A DNA stretch of 64,000 nucleotides from Dromaius novaehollandiae (Eukaryota > Chordata > Aves > Casuariiformes > Dromaiidae): the NCBI RefSeq assembly GCF_036370855.1, contig NC_088101.1:34682585-34746584 (forward strand), read 5' to 3'. The position numbers were made by a program, and so were the translations under genes. Within the stretch, counting starts at the first letter, position 1; each line of letters opens with the position of its first letter. A model generated the notes under the pieces. It saw only the letters and a program-made list of their open reading frames with translations. It searched no databases and was not told the DNA's origin. This document shows, piece after piece, positions 1-32,035 of the stretch.

Positions 1-569
1 TATACAGTTGTTAGATCCAAATTTTACTTTTCACCATCATATCTTATAACCAAGTATGATTAAAAGCAAATGTGCTTGCACCATCCTGAGAGTTCATTAA
101 TGTGATTGATAGCTTGGTTTAAAAATTAAGTTAGTTCTATGAAATACCAGACTGAAGAACCATTTTTTTTATTTGCAGCTCTGCAATTTTAATTTGATTT
201 TCAAGATGTTATATACATAAAATACCATGTACTGCTTTTAATTGTCTTGTGTAGTAAAAACTGTGCTTAAAGTAACCAGTCACTTCAGTAAGTGAGAATA
301 AACGTGTGCATCTTGCTTTTAACATTAAATTTTCAAGTAAGCTCTACAGAGTTACTGGCTGAGATATGAAAACCTATTGTAAATGCATCTATTGTCAAAG
401 TAAAAGCTTATCTGTCAGCTAGTTTGTGATGCCACAGTGATGATTTGTTTCTAAGAAATTAGAATCTGCATGAAGTTGAGGATTATCTAATTCTTACTGT
501 AGAGTGATTAATATTACCTCGTTTTATTCTCCTGTTTCTTTAATTAAAAACTTCTTGGATTTTACACAG

Positions 570-18141
<17,572 letters not shown>

Positions 18142-18935
18142 ACAACTTTATTGGAAAAAAATAACATTGGACCATATCTGGTGTATAATATTTTTGTCAC
18201 GCACCTGCTGAATTGTTCTAACTTACACAGAGAATGGAAGGAAAAAAAAACGTTGCCTTCAAATAGTTTTACTTTTTTTATCCTGCTGACAAAGTATATA
18301 TATAAAATATCTAACATATTACTGGATATAGGTTGTTCGGTTTCTTAAAAATTAAAAGCTGCTAAAATTGAAGAAAAAAACCCTTATCCTTTCCTACCTA
18401 CCCATGTTTTTAAACTAATTTATATAAAATCTGGAGGCTCATAGCCGTCAGAGCAGGTGTGTGGCAGAAATATTACTTTAAAATTGTCTTGTGAGATTAC
18501 TGTTATCTCAGACAGCAAAAATGCTGTTTTAGCACTGGATTCTTTCACTGAGCACAAAGAGTTGTTGGGGCTTTAGCATCTGACTGATTTTGATACGGGA
18601 TGATTCTGTCCATAGGAAGTATGCAATGTGAATCAGAATATACAGAGAAACCTACAACATACATGTGATGTTGTGGAAGCTGGGACATACAGATACCAAG
18701 CAGAATTAAGAAACATAGTGTGTTCAATAAGCTTGTTGTGTCTCTGAAATTCACTGTACACGATCAGTTTGGTGTTCTTGCACCACAGTTTTTAACTGAA
18801 GGAACCAGTTAAAACTATATCTGTATTTGAATTAAAATTAGGGGGGTGGGCTGGGGGGAATCAACGTTGCTGTTTTTGAGATGAACCTAGCAGCATAGGT
18901 TGGCCAAACTTTTTAAAACTGTAATGCAAGAACCA

Positions 18936-18941
18936 AATAAA
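18936..18941 (+). terminator. NAA15: Proximal NAA15 poly(A) signal
   Basis: An exact AATAAA about 800 bases after the stop codon, shortly after a G-rich tract. Confidence 0.5.
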
Positions 18942-19361
18942 ATTATGCACTGTGATGTGGCACCAACTAATTAGAAAGATAGCATGCATTTTTCACGTAG
19001 AGTGAAAATAAAATGAGAACATACTATGGCTTGAAGTTGCAAAGAGAAGAACTCCTGACTACCATTTTGACTGATCAAGAGACTAATAGTTTAAAACCTC
19101 AGCAGGCCTTGTACACGTTATGCAGAAAAAAAAGTGCTGCAGTTTAGATACCTCTGGAACTTTTCCACAGTGTCACAGGTTTGTAATACTTGAAGCCCTA
19201 CATTTCTAAGAATATATTTCTTGCTCAGTTGTTTCAGGCAAGCCCAAGACTTTGTAACTTTTAAGGGGCCCAAGATTTTTTTTCAATAACAGACCAGCTT
19301 CTTATTCCTGCAGTTACAGATGTAATTTCCTTTGTCAAACATAAGGTACCAAATATAATGC

Positions 19362-19367
19362 AATAAA
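19362..19367 (+). terminator. NAA15: Distal NAA15 poly(A) signal
   Basis: An exact AATAAA followed within 25 bases by a T/G-rich stretch, the usual layout of a cleavage site. Confidence 0.5.
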
Positions 19368-19739
19368 ATGTTTTGAAAAACAATTGTGTGAATATTTAAA
19401 CCAATCTCTGTTGTACTTTGAAAATGAATGGGTTCAGTAGAGTGCAGCTCAGGGTTGGCTTACTGTGCTGTCCAGTTATGCTAATAATGTCATTGCTGAT
19501 GCGTGGATGTTGAGTATATATTAAGTTTTAAATGCATTATATATGAAGGCTGAATGTCTGGGAAGTCCCATAACACAGAATGCTTTACTACTTGGCTTTT
19601 AAGTTCCACCAGTGTGATGTTGAATTTTATTTTCCAAGTCAAGCTACAGTCTACAAGTCTACTGTGTCAATAATATAGAAATAAGTACTCAAATGTTTTT
19701 TATAGGCTCATCACATAAAACCAAGGAGAAAATAAACTA

Positions 19740-22700
19740 CAGCTTTTAAAGTGAGTGCCTTCTTTGCTGCAGGATTTTAGTTGAAGTATCAAGTGCATAC
19801 CTGGTGTTCCTCTTCCACATCATGGAATTCAATGATTGACACATACAATTAAGAAACTTTGGAAGATTATTGGGGTTTGTAGTTTTCTAACTGTAGAAAG
19901 AACAATTCTTTCTTTGTTGTACATTCAGCACCACTTTCCCTTCGTGGTTAGACTATGCTTGTGTATGTTTATGTTGTGGTTCATGTTGGAAATATAAGTT
20001 GTGTTGCTATATTTGTGTGTTTAATCAGCCAGGCTTTTAGGGACTAGAATACTTTTAGAGCATTTAATTGACTCTGGTCAATTAATGGTCTGGTCAGTTA
20101 TGACTAGTCATAAATATGTCTAGATTTCAGTCTTTTCTGCAGCCTGAGATACTTGGACTGCATGTTTTCTGCAACTACTGAAGACAGTTTGGTCTTGTCT
20201 ACACAAGCTATGAGCTTTTGGCCTTGCCTCTTGAGTATTGCTGCCATTTTCTTTGCTTCTGATGCTGTAGCTGGAGGCAGATGAATGCTCATACTTCTTA
20301 ACAGATTGTGAATTGCATCAAGCAAACCTTTTTTCCTCATTCCAGTTTTTTTTGGGTGCTGCCTATAAATGGGATTACTTCCTGTACTTTCTCACTGCCT
20401 ATTTTTGTGCTGAAGCAGATGAACTAAAAGCAAGAAGGTATTTGTTATCTTTCATTATGCAAGTGGGAAAGGATATTATTGTGGACCTTCCAGAAGTCTC
20501 CATCCACACAACTATTGTGATCTCCCCCAAAGACACTTCCTTGTAACCTTGCTGAAGGGCATCCATAGTGCTTCTGAGATAATGCTTTCAGATTAAAGAA
20601 AGGTTCCTCATCCCCTTCCAGAAGACTGCTGTCCCAGGAAATGCGAGAGACTAAATGAAGAGTTTCTTGAAAAAGAAGGTTCTTTAAGTGGTGTAGGAAT
20701 TGTTATTCCTTCATCTTCCCATCTCTCCTGTCAGATGCAATGTTAACTTTGAGGAAGAGTTACAGAGCTAGAAATTAAATCCAGTGCAATCTGTGTTTTA
20801 CAAACTAGTAGAAGCGTGCTGTGCTACAGTGAAAACTTTCCTTCATGGTCTGAAATCCAAAATAGTCCCTGGTACTAGGCTGCCAAAGCTGGCGAGTAAA
20901 CCAAGGGCATCACAACATGCCGGGACTGCCATCATGGTCAGTGACCTGCAACATCAGCTTCTTAATGACAGAATTGGGTTCAGTTCTTCAAGACTTCCTT
21001 TGGAGAAAGAGGTTTCCAGCATAAATAGAGCCACTGCTGATGAAACATGCCTTGGATATTTTTTTTTGTGAGTTCAGCAGATTTTTCCTAGACAGAGATT
21101 GTAGACTGTGCTAATGCACATTGCATGAAGCAATGTCAATGTCAGAAGTGGACTTAAATTGCTATTAAGTAATTCAAAATAGTTACTGGCCCAAAATGAT
21201 ACATGGGGTGCTTAGCATGTTCCTTGTTCATTCGGAAAGCTAGAGCATTCAGACAAAGAAAAACAATACCTGTGAATGAACAGGTAAAATATTCTGGAAT
21301 TGATCCATTCAGGAACTCATTTCTTTGCCTCTTAAATGCCTTAAGAGCCTCTATATTGTCCTAAAGTTAAGTTTTTCAGTACAAGTTTTAGTATTTCCAT
21401 GTTCACAGGGAAGGAATCAAGGTCTGATGTGTGGTGTGTCAGTCAGAATACCGGAGGCAGTTTGTTGTTCAGTTTTTCTCCTAGAGTAGGGAGAAAGTTC
21501 CATGTAATTAGCCTAATAAAATGTCTTTAGTGTTTGGTTTGTTTTTACAGATCTAGAGGTGCTCCACTGTACAGTAGACCCTAGAAGTTGATGTAACAAG
21601 TTGATCTTCTGCCAGACTGAATTGTCATCATCTTTATAGAAGGAAAACACCAGTGAGAGTAGGGTGAGATCAGTCCAAGAAACCAGAGGTGCAAATACAA
21701 TTTCAGTATCATGTGAGCAAGTTCAAATATAAAAACTTCAGATCTTTGTCTTACACAATGCCTTGAGGGAGGGCTAGAGCAGTGGTGCCATGATTCCTGC
21801 AGTGCTTGCCTTGCACGTGCTTTGGACCTGTAACACTAACACTAACAAAAGCACTTGATACAATAATCCAGCTATATATTCCTGAATCAAAATATTTTTT
21901 TTTCCATTTTCATGATAGTTTTAAATGTTTTCTGTATGTGTTCTGTGTTGAATATCTAGCTAGTTTTGAGGTCTTTCTCCTACCTTCCCCCCCTCCAAGA
22001 AAGTTTGTTCTATGAATGCAGTTTGTACTTGACTGATAAATGTAAAATAGCTCAAACTATGCGAAAGTGAGAGTTGTTCTTGTTGATACACAATAAATTC
22101 TGACCTACCGCTTTGGGATTCTGTGGAGGAAAATGATGCAGACGTAGAATAATTAGTAATATCGGTGAGCAATCAAATAGTTTGTAAGTTCGTTAATGGA
22201 AGCTGTTTCAGATGTAGGAAAAAATGGTTGCTGAGCTTGGGAAAGACTCTTGCTTTCAGTTCCAATTATGAACTACTTGATATTTTAAGAAGCAAAGGCA
22301 TACACTTTAACAAAACTCAGTCGTTTCATTATGATTGTATTTTTCTGGAAACTAAAGCTACAGTCTAACCGCCAATTGTAATGCCTCTTTTGGGCACAGA
22401 CTTGCCCTCCCAAGAGCATACAGCCAGCATTGAGAATGGCAAAGAGAAACTGATAAAGCAGCTGGGCAAAAGGAGACTAAGAAGTTATGGGAAGGTGGCA
22501 TAATAGAAATTCCATTTTAGATTAAGTGTAAAGTAGCTTTTTTATTATTAGTGGGAAGATTACTGAAGCTGTAAATACTGTAAATACAGTCTTCCTGTGT
22601 CAAGGAGGCTGTAAGCGTGTATCACTTTTAGAGTGGTACAATCAAACAGTAGTATGTTCACAGAGATTCTAGCTTTGTATGTTGGTCTTCAAGTAAATCA

Positions 22701-25700
22701 TGGCAGAAAACTCGGAGGGCAAAGATTGTCAGTTTACAAGGGACCATCGCAAAGGGTTGGTAAGAACGTTGCAAGATAAGTATTACTAGAAAATCCAAAG
22801 CATCTTAGAATAGCTCTCCTAAGGTGTTTGTTGTTTTAATTGAAAATGTTACATTTGCTAACTGTTCATAACAAAAGGCAAAAAGTACTTTTACAAAATA
22901 TTTCTGCCTGGCACTGCCCATTAAATATCTACCTCTACTAGTCCTAGTCTAGTTCAACTACTGCATAATTTTAGCCATTTAGCATATAACACATGAAGAA
23001 AAATGTCATCTGCCTGGTTGGTGAACAAATGTATCATGATGGATATGTTTAGTTTTAAAATGTAATGCAATAAACCACAAATTTAGTGGAAGTCCTATTG
23101 TTGGTTCAGTACAGCAGGATCTTTATTGCTTCATTGCTGATCAGTTCAAAAATCTGAAAACTCCACCAAGTTTTTTGCAATTGTACTGGGATTTGCTTTC
23201 CCTTCCAGCCTTCGTAACTGGTTAACAATGTTGTACTGTGTCTTTATGCTCTTCTCTGGTAATAGCAAATATCAAAACTGGCAGGAAGTCAATCAATGAA
23301 TAAAAATGCTGAGTTCTGTTTGTAAATGAGTACTAGTGTTTCCTTGTAGGGTTCAGCGTCCTCGTTAGATGCCTAACACCCCTTTAATAAGGGTCTGTTG
23401 AATGATAGCAGTCTAGTATTTCCCGTTATTCCTGGCCCTCCGTGATGCTGGCAGCCCTGCGCGCTGGGGCAGGAGTCTCATAACAGGGAGGAAGATGAAT
23501 CACAGAAAGCATACAGTTACCTTTGGAGTCAGGCTGGGAAAGAGTCAAGGGGGCAGGCAGGTTTCTTTTGAGTCTTCCCTGCCTTATAAGCTGATTTTAC
23601 ATATGTGAAAAGGCCCTTTGCTCCTGCACGCTACAAAGACCAAATAGGGGCGTTTAGGAAATGCTCTTACTGAACAACTGAATAAAAATGGGTGTTCAGA
23701 GGTAAGTTGATGGAAGAAGCATTTGCTCTTTCCCTCAGATCTGCGGGGGGAAAAAGCTCAGTTGCCTCTTCCTCACCCATAAGGCCACGTAGCTTTCTTG
23801 GCCCAGCATTCCCCAATTTCTGTTTCACAGACACGGTGAAATCACACCGACAAACCACAGCAATAGTGACTAGTTAATAGCAGATAAAACAACTGCAAAC
23901 TTGACAGCTTGGACTACCTGGAAAATTGTTAGTAACTACTGTGTGTAATGAGTAACAACATTATGATTAACACTATCTACAGCTGAGCGCAAAGGATTCC
24001 AACCTGCGGATTTCATGTCTTCTTATAAATCCCTGTTTTATGAGATACTGAAGCGATTACAGAAATCTTCATATTCACTGCTTCTGATATGAAATCAGTG
24101 CTTGTTGCTGTAAAAGTTGCTTTGCACAGACAGGACTCTTCTGCCTAAAAAATAGCATCCTTTCCTTATAAATGTTCTCACTATGTTCATGTTTCTTTTG
24201 TGATAGACGGGTGTTCGTGTTGGGTAACTGTGTGACTTGAACTTAATACTCTTGAACTTCACGCTTCCATTTATGGTAGCAGCACCTCATGACTTGTCTA
24301 CAAGAGGATTTAGGGCACAGAAGATTTATGAGGAGCCAAGGTAGTCTAGCAGTTTATACATTATTTTATCTACATAAAACTGTCAGGACTTACCTCTCTA
24401 CTCCATCAAGTATAATGGATCTTTCTACCCTGTCATTATGCTTCTGGAAACTGTCTTGAAGGTCATATGCACAGTAGCAGAAAGACATAATCTCTCTGCA
24501 GTTGCTCAGTCCCTCAAAGTGCTGAAGAGATGCATGCTAACTGCATAGTATTTTTATTAAGCAATGCAGTTTTAATGATCTGTATGAAAGTAAAGGTCCC
24601 ATTTGGCTTGCATGACTTCTGCAATGCCCACACTGTCCCACAGCAGGAGGAGGGCAACAGTTTATCTGTGTAGTAGATCAAGTAGTTGGTGGTTCTGCAA
24701 AACTGGACTCAGCTATTACTTTATTCACATCTTGCCTTCATGCAGGTAACACTGGGGATGTGAAAATGTTCTTTACTCAAGGGGAAAATAACAGGTTAAT
24801 TAAGGTGAGGCTGGCAACTGCTTCATTCACTAACACCAGCACTTCTGTGCTAGGTAAGTACAAGCCCTGACTTGTACTTCCTTCGCCAGGGCTTTTTTCA
24901 GGACCTTCCACTGTTTGGCATTTTCTCCTGAACTTCCCAACACCAAGAGCCATTGCTCCCCTGTTCTGAGACCACCACAGAGATGGTGTGCCAGTCCCTG
25001 AGAGGAGGAACACCTCTGCTTTGAGGGATACATTTGGTATGAATAAAACCAGATATTCCTCATAACATGCTAAACTGGTTTTATTCATTATCTGCTAATT
25101 TTTCTTTCAGTTCTCCCTCTCATGTAGCAGCATTTTTTGTAAAGTTCTAGGAAAATGTTGACTTCTGGCTGTTTATGTCATGTTTTTGAGCATTTTTTCT
25201 CATAGGAATCATCAAATGTTCATAATTCTGCATCTCACTTCACTTGCAATATCAATAAATGTCTTAAAGAAATAGAAGTGGAAAGTGCTTTTACCTATTT
25301 GAGCTGGCAAAGCAATTTTTGCTTTATTGCAAAGTAGACCTGTTTGTACTTTCAAATTCCTCTTTTGTACCTTGATGAATGTCTTCCCACCATGTATCCC
25401 TTACTTTCCATTTCATATTGCAGGCCCTTCATGGTGGGGGATGGTTTCTCCCTTCAGTTACATCTTTATACTGTTTTGCAGACCTGGGTCCAGACTTCGT
25501 TCCGCTGCCGTACAGCATCTCCAGCACAGCACCCGCAGGCTGTCCTGTGAGCCACCTCACCCAGAGGAAATGCAGTTTGTGGAAAGGGCCTGGTCGCGTG
25601 ATCTTTCCTGAATTCCCTGATGCTCCAAACTAAAATGCAGAGAGTGTAAGTGGATAGAGCAAATATGATTTCTGGTGCCTGCCATTCTCAGGAAAATAAC

Positions 25701-28700
25701 TCCTTCATGTAATGCATGCTTATTTTAAAAGCTCATGCCAATTCGTTTGGTTAGCATGAATCATGAGGAATGAGGGGAGAGCAAGACTTGTTAGATTCGT
25801 TCTCTGATTAACAGTATCTTTTTAAAATGATTTATTTTGTGTTTTCTACAGAAACGAAGGCAGGAGGAGACTGGAAATTCAGGAAGCTCAGAAAAGAGTT
25901 TGTGATGGAGAGTTTCCTTGCTGTGAGCGGGCGCACAGCTGAAAAGCAGGAAGGAGCGAGCAGTGCCAGAGGGATCAGGTTAGCGTGACATGGCTCCTCT
26001 TTGAGGCAGCATCGTTGCTGGCCCACTCAGGTGGATGACGGGAGCGTGAGTGAGGCTGGCAGGGACTAAAGTGAAGCAACGTGGGCAGAGCTGGGGCAGT
26101 CCTGCCGCTACCGCACATTTCCTCAGCCCATCTGCCCCGTCATGCTGGGATTTGTGGGTGGCTAGTAACACGCCACAGGGAGGATACGTGCTGTGACAGG
26201 CCAGGGTACAGCAGTTAGTTAGCCAGGAGCACAGCGATGCTTTGGGGTTGGCTCTGGACACATCTGTCTGCCTTGAAAGTTGCATTTAGTCTGCATGAAG
26301 TTGTCTCCTCGTGTCTGGCATGCTGGATAATACAGAGCCTTGAGACAGAGGTGAGCTGAAAGAGGTGCACAAGGCAGCATGTGCGGTGAAAGGAAAACCC
26401 CGCATGCAGCCAACGGAGAGCACAAAAGGATGTGAGCTACTGGCAACGCCAGAGTTTCAGACAAAAATCTGAATCAACAACTTGAGGATGTACCAAGACT
26501 TGGTTGCACTGAAAGGTGCAACTGAGACTTGAAGCCATTCTGCCCTTTGTAAGTTATTGAGTCACACAAAATGCAGATGTACAATGTGAATGATGTGTGG
26601 TGGCCTGAATTTACCCTTACACAAAACCCTGAAAGAGAGAGAATGGACTATGGAGGAAATCCTTGTCCCAGGGATATGATAAAATTGAGGAAGCAAAGTG
26701 ATCTGAATTCAGGGCTATGAGTCATAGGTCTCAAGACACAGGCCACTGCTGAATTTTAAGAAATGGCAAAAGAAAGGCTGACACCAGTGGTATAAATAAA
26801 AGTGGGAACTCTGAATAGAGTAAGAAATTTAAAAGACTGGTAGCAAAGGGAGCATCTTAACACACTGCTGGGGAAATGTAGCTTTTACCTCTTTCCCCTG
26901 TTAACAGTATAATCAGATGCATGGGCACTGTCTGTTTTCATTTTCATTTTTTTTAATATACTTGAGAAATTATTTTTTTCTGGGGAGATCATAGTTATTT
27001 TCATTAGCACAAATGCATTATAGTGTCACTTTTTAATATCCTTTCATATGCAGCCTTCTTAAAATGCAGATTTGTGCGGTTGACACCTTGAAGACTAATG
27101 TTCTTGTTAGATGAAATGTACCTGGAGCAGTATTTCATCACAGCTCTAGCTGGAACCATGTTCCTAGGAAAGAGCCAGGTTAGCCATCAGCGCTAGTTCA
27201 GTCTTTACAGCCTCTGCTTGGAAAACAACTACTAATGCTGGTTGCAATGTTGGGGGGGGAGCGGAGTAGGGCAGAGGAAGGGTTTGTTATTTGTAAAGGT
27301 AACATTTATTTTATCAGACATCCATTCTTATTCTTCTTGAAAACAAAACTGATGCTGACATCAGCATTAGCAGTATTTTACCCTAACTCACAGAAAAGAA
27401 TTGAAAAAAAGGGATTGGAGTGGGAGAAGTTCCTAGTTTTGCCAGTGGGTGAGATTTTTGTTCAATATTTTAATTAAAATGGGAATAGGACTATGCCTTT
27501 GATAACAAATGAGAGGTTGGGAAAAGAAGGAGAAAAGCTTATTCTTGCGGAAAGAAGCAATAAAAATACATTCTGATATCATGCCATTTTAAGAAAAACC
27601 TGTTGACAGAAAATAAAATGCACAATCTATCCCCACATCAAACACAGTCCTAGGGATCAAGGACTTAAATTTGGAACTTACATATACGAGCAAACTGTTG
27701 GCAGAGCACAGTACAAGTCGATTTATTTATTCTTTGCTCCCCAGGAATGATTTACTGAAGGCCATGGTGAACACAGGTAAATATAGAAGCTTCATGACAT
27801 ATGACGGACCTTTCTGCGGTGCTCTTTGAGGCAGTCGGAAAGCCTTTGGGCACAGTGTGTATGACTGCAGGTACAGAGAAAGCAGGGACACGACTTGTGG
27901 TTTTAAATGCATGTGTCGGATCAAAACGCTTCAGAACAGCTTGACTGTCCGCGTGGTGAAGTGCACCCCTGTTGCCAGGATGCATCCCATGAAGGCCCGT
28001 GATGCCCCTTGGGCTATTTGGCACGCCAAGGCAGAGGCCGCGCTGAGCCGCACTCGCTCTGTGCTCCAGGGCAGGGAATCTGCAGGCAGAGAGCTCTTGT
28101 TTCAGCGATTACCTTTTGGGATTCAGTTATCACCTCAACTTCTAGATAGGCCAGGCAGACAGTTATTTCAATCACAGTCATGCAAGAGTTGCAAGACATT
28201 ACATTTCTGTACAGACCCAAATGTCCAAACATTGTTTCAAGAATTAAAGACCTGACCCAGCAGCTGTTCCTGTTCACAGGAAAAAGCCTGTCAGGTGATT
28301 CTTCCTGTTAAAATAATACTCGTGAAGCAGCAGGTGCTGCTTTTAGCACTATCGGTCCAGTTTTTCTCTGCCCTCATTGGGCAAATTCTCATAGCAGGGA
28401 ATGTAAGGTTTCTTTCAGAAAGGACTGTGATGTCACTTCCAGGGGATAAGGCCAATTAGCATCCGGATGATCTAAAATATAAACTAATTTGAACAGTAAG
28501 GCCCCAATCTCTCATCAGGCATCCAACAAAAATAAATCAAAAATGGGAAATCTTTTGTTTCTTTCCATTTCATTGAAGCTTTTAGTTTTATACTTTGGAC
28601 AAGAATAAGGGCATAGAATTGAATGAGAAGGTCACATTCCAGTAACTGGCAGTAAAAGACACTGGGTTAAAACTCTCTTCTAACGCAAAGACAGATGAAA

Positions 28701-31700
28701 CGCACGTTACTGTGATTTAAACAGGATATGTCAATACTTGCTTTTCAGTCTACTTTGAGAACCATACATACAACTTTCCGTTTCACTGGTAAATGCTGTC
28801 TTCTAAAAAGCTGTCCTCGTTAAATAACACGTTAATGGCAATTCAAACTTCCTGGACTTGCAGAAAGCCAAGTCTTGCAATAGCAGGACTCCTCCTTGCA
28901 AAGCCACTGGACTTTTCCCTGCAAAAATGGGGGGTCAAGGCCTCACACTAAAGGATGAAGCTTCCAGAGAGAGTTCAGAAGTCAGAGGTACAGTGTATCT
29001 GTAGAAATATGAAAAGAAATTTTAAGCTGTTGTCAAAGGATATGGATTAATTGAACAATAAATTGCTTATTGAAAATTAATTGAGCCCTTGAAATTTCCA
29101 CTTCTGGAGAACATGGTTCAAATGTGAGCAATTACTCCATACGGAACTTCCACTGATGTAAATCAAACACAGGTTTCTGGCTTTTAAGGTTGTCGCTCAG
29201 TTTAGCTTTCTGGTGGATGTGTGTCTATCAAAGCCCCAAAGTAGGTAATCCACATTGTATTATCATGACGTGAGGGGCACATTGAGACACCTCAGTTACC
29301 ACAAGGCACCTGCTTGAACTAAATTTGATTTTAGACAGAGTAATATGTCTGTCATTCAACTGCCAGAATCAAAAGGACACACCTGGAGAGTTCTTGATCC
29401 CTTCAGAGAACAAACAATAGGAGACTTGGACTTTTTCTTTCTAATTTGTTCCTTAACTTAAAGCTCAGTAGGCATAATTTTTAGATGTAGAATGCAGTTT
29501 ACATTTTCATGTAACTGACAAGTTAAAATATGTCTTCAAGGGAAGACAGGAATAATCATTCTTGAAATGCTGAGCAAGTCCAGAATATCTTGCAACTATT
29601 TTCAGAATCCTCCTCTTCAGAATCTTCTACATCTGCTAAACAAAAATATCTGTGAACTTAGGCTCTTGCACATTCATTCACTGAACACATCTGAATACTA
29701 TATTAAAAGTACTTGTCCTTGCAAAAGAAGAGAAACAAAAGCTTTTTCAAATGCTTGAGTAACAAGAAGCATTTTTAATTCATTCTGTTACCATAATTAA
29801 ATTCAACTAGATTTGCTAGTCTCCAGATATGCAGAAAGCAACATCCAGAAACAGTAAGTGCTGGATTAAATATATATACATCAGAAGTGGTGAAATTTCC
29901 AGGATTACACTGAAATAGCTCATATAAAAGTGACTTAAGCCCAAGAGATTCTCCTGAGATTGCACTGCATGGGAGTTACTGTATTAGCCTTTTTTTTTTT
30001 AAACCCATCACCACTGAAGAAGTTCTGGTCCTGTAGTCTGCTTTTTCACTGCTGAGCACCTCCAAGGAATTGTATGATCATTCTGCTCTGTATACAGAAT
30101 TTGCAAAGAAACAGCACAGCTCTGAGTTCCTTTGGCCAAATCCCCGTATTTGCCAGAATTGGGAGCATTTGCCTTTGTGGGGATTTCCAAGGGTGCCATT
30201 CCACCTACAGTACAATCTTACAATTTTCATACCAAAACAATACAATATTAGTTTTGCGTGGTGTTACGTACCCCACATTCAGCAGGCCACAAACTTAGAG
30301 CAGCTGGTTACATGAATCTCTTCATATGTAAACTCCTTGTTTCACACTGCTCGAGCTATAATTGATAGAAACATAGCTTGTCCTCCTGTTGAGCTACTGC
30401 CAGATGGACTAAATTACATGTACTAGAGAGGAAAACTTTTAACCTATAACCTTAATGGATGTGCAGCATATCCAGGATACCTGAAATTTCTGTTATCCCT
30501 TGGCTGAAATGCGTAGCCAGGAATAATTATTGATCACTGTGGAATAGGTATCTTTCAGCCTCAATTAGACTTGAAAATGGTACATGTTCTCTCTGCTATT
30601 CTGCAAAATAGGATCTTGGGATTGCTGTTCAATTGATAAAATATGCAAAATAGAACAGTTTCAAGAATAGAGACTGAGGGAGGTCCACCCTAAACACCAG
30701 CAGCTTTGTTTTATGCAATATGTGAGACCCTGGTTCACATCCCTGCTATGAATTAGGCACAATAGGAAACTTCAGTTAGATTTTCTAGATCTGACGTATT
30801 TTAGCCATTCTGTACTTTTCTGTACTATTCTGCACTATTCTTCTCTGAGTATGACCAGAAATTCCACTCTGAATCACAGAACACTTTTCTGGGAAAATTT
30901 TAGTCACTGTAAATACATTCTGATGAAAAGATCACATTTTGACAAACTACAATTTGGTCATTTAAGCAATTTAGAGACTTAAGCAGTCTCTATACAGCTT
31001 AGGAGCTCTGGTTGGGACTATGAAGTCTGCATATATCCATCCATGCAAACTGACTGACTTTCCCATCTCCATCTTAACCACAGTTTGAAGGGGCAGTAGC
31101 ATCTGGCCACTGTGTACAGTACAGAGGCAGTAATCGCTGTCCCCTTGAAATGGGGAACCACCTCACTCCAAAGCTCATGCTCTGGAGGGACAGATTTACC
31201 GGAGGAAGGCGGAAAGGATGGGATGGGTGAAGTCACATAGTGCCAGATCTGTTGAGGCTGATCTCATGATTGGAATAATAGGGAAGTTACAAAAGGACAG
31301 CTAAAACTCCCAGTTGTATTTACTAGCTCAAGCAAAGGCAAGCTGCTGCAAGAACAGCAGAGAAATATTCAGTACCAGCAATAATTCTTAAGCAAATGAG
31401 AAGCTTCATTAATTGCAATTCAGGATTTTGTCCCCTGGATGAAACGTGCATTCTTTTACGTAAAGAGCACTCGTACCAGGAAACCCTGAGCAGCATCTCT
31501 TTCCAGGTAGGTTAGCGCACCACCTGTCATAGGTCCTGAGAAAGGGAGCCTCTTCACCAAAAACGCTGACAGTGTTAGAAGGATTTGAAGGCATGTGTTG
31601 AGAGATTAGAAAATAAGCTATTGGGACAAAATGCCCAAAGTAGAAATCTGTGAAGTCTGCGTTATATGGGAAGGCCTAAAGACCACATCAGGGACAGTTT

Positions 31701-32020
31701 TTAAAATCTGCCCAGTGCAAGCCAGTGAAGGGTTTTCAGAAGCAGGAGTCCCTTATAATATAGTAAATCATTCTCCAATAGGGAGCATTAGCAGACTGTA
31801 ACAGAAGTTATTTAATTCAAGTCCATCCTTTCATCAGCAGGCTGCACTCAAGAATGTCTTATGTAGGTAGTTCTGTTTGTCTAATGGATAACAAAACAGA
31901 AACTTAGACTATAAACTAAAAGGGTGGTTGACAGTAGTTAGAGGTAAAGTCACAGGCACGGTGCGGGATGTCTGCTATATAGCATAGAGTATAAAAATGT
32001 AACAACTCAGAATTTGTGTG
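19740..32020. other. Intergenic region, no gene recognised
   Basis: Only short, uncorroborated open frames occur, none with a recognisable family and none with convincing splice sites. Base composition alternates between AT-rich stretches and mildly GC-richer patches (25.4-26.5 kb and 27.8-28.3 kb). Confidence 0.6.
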
Positions 32021-32021
32021 G

Positions 32022-32035
32022 CCACTAGATGGTGC
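32022..32035 (+). promoter_or_regulatory. CTCF-like site
   Basis: CCACTAGATGGTGC matches the CTCF core consensus (CCASYAGRKGGCRS) at all but one position, T instead of C late in the core. It lies 2.4 kb upstream of the RAB33B start, between the two genes. Occupancy is inferred, not seen. Confidence 0.5.

Larger units (their letters stand above)
18142..19380 (+). other. NAA15: NAA15 3'UTR with several poly(A) signals
   Basis: AATAAA hexamers lie at 18936, 19007 and 19362, and another at 19731. The one at 19362 is followed by a T/G-rich stretch and is a plausible distal end. A guanine-rich tract at 18841-18858 lies about 80 bases before the first signal. The true cleavage sites cannot be chosen from sequence alone. 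Confidence 0.65.

Noticed and set aside
20104-20546. Back-to-back short frames on both strands (78 and 77 codons)
   Set aside because: Neither resembles a known protein, and both have the length expected by chance.
27857-28255. 132-codon plus-strand frame as a gene
   Set aside because: Apart from the short RT-like block it has no recognisable domain or splice support. The motif alone is listed as a finding.
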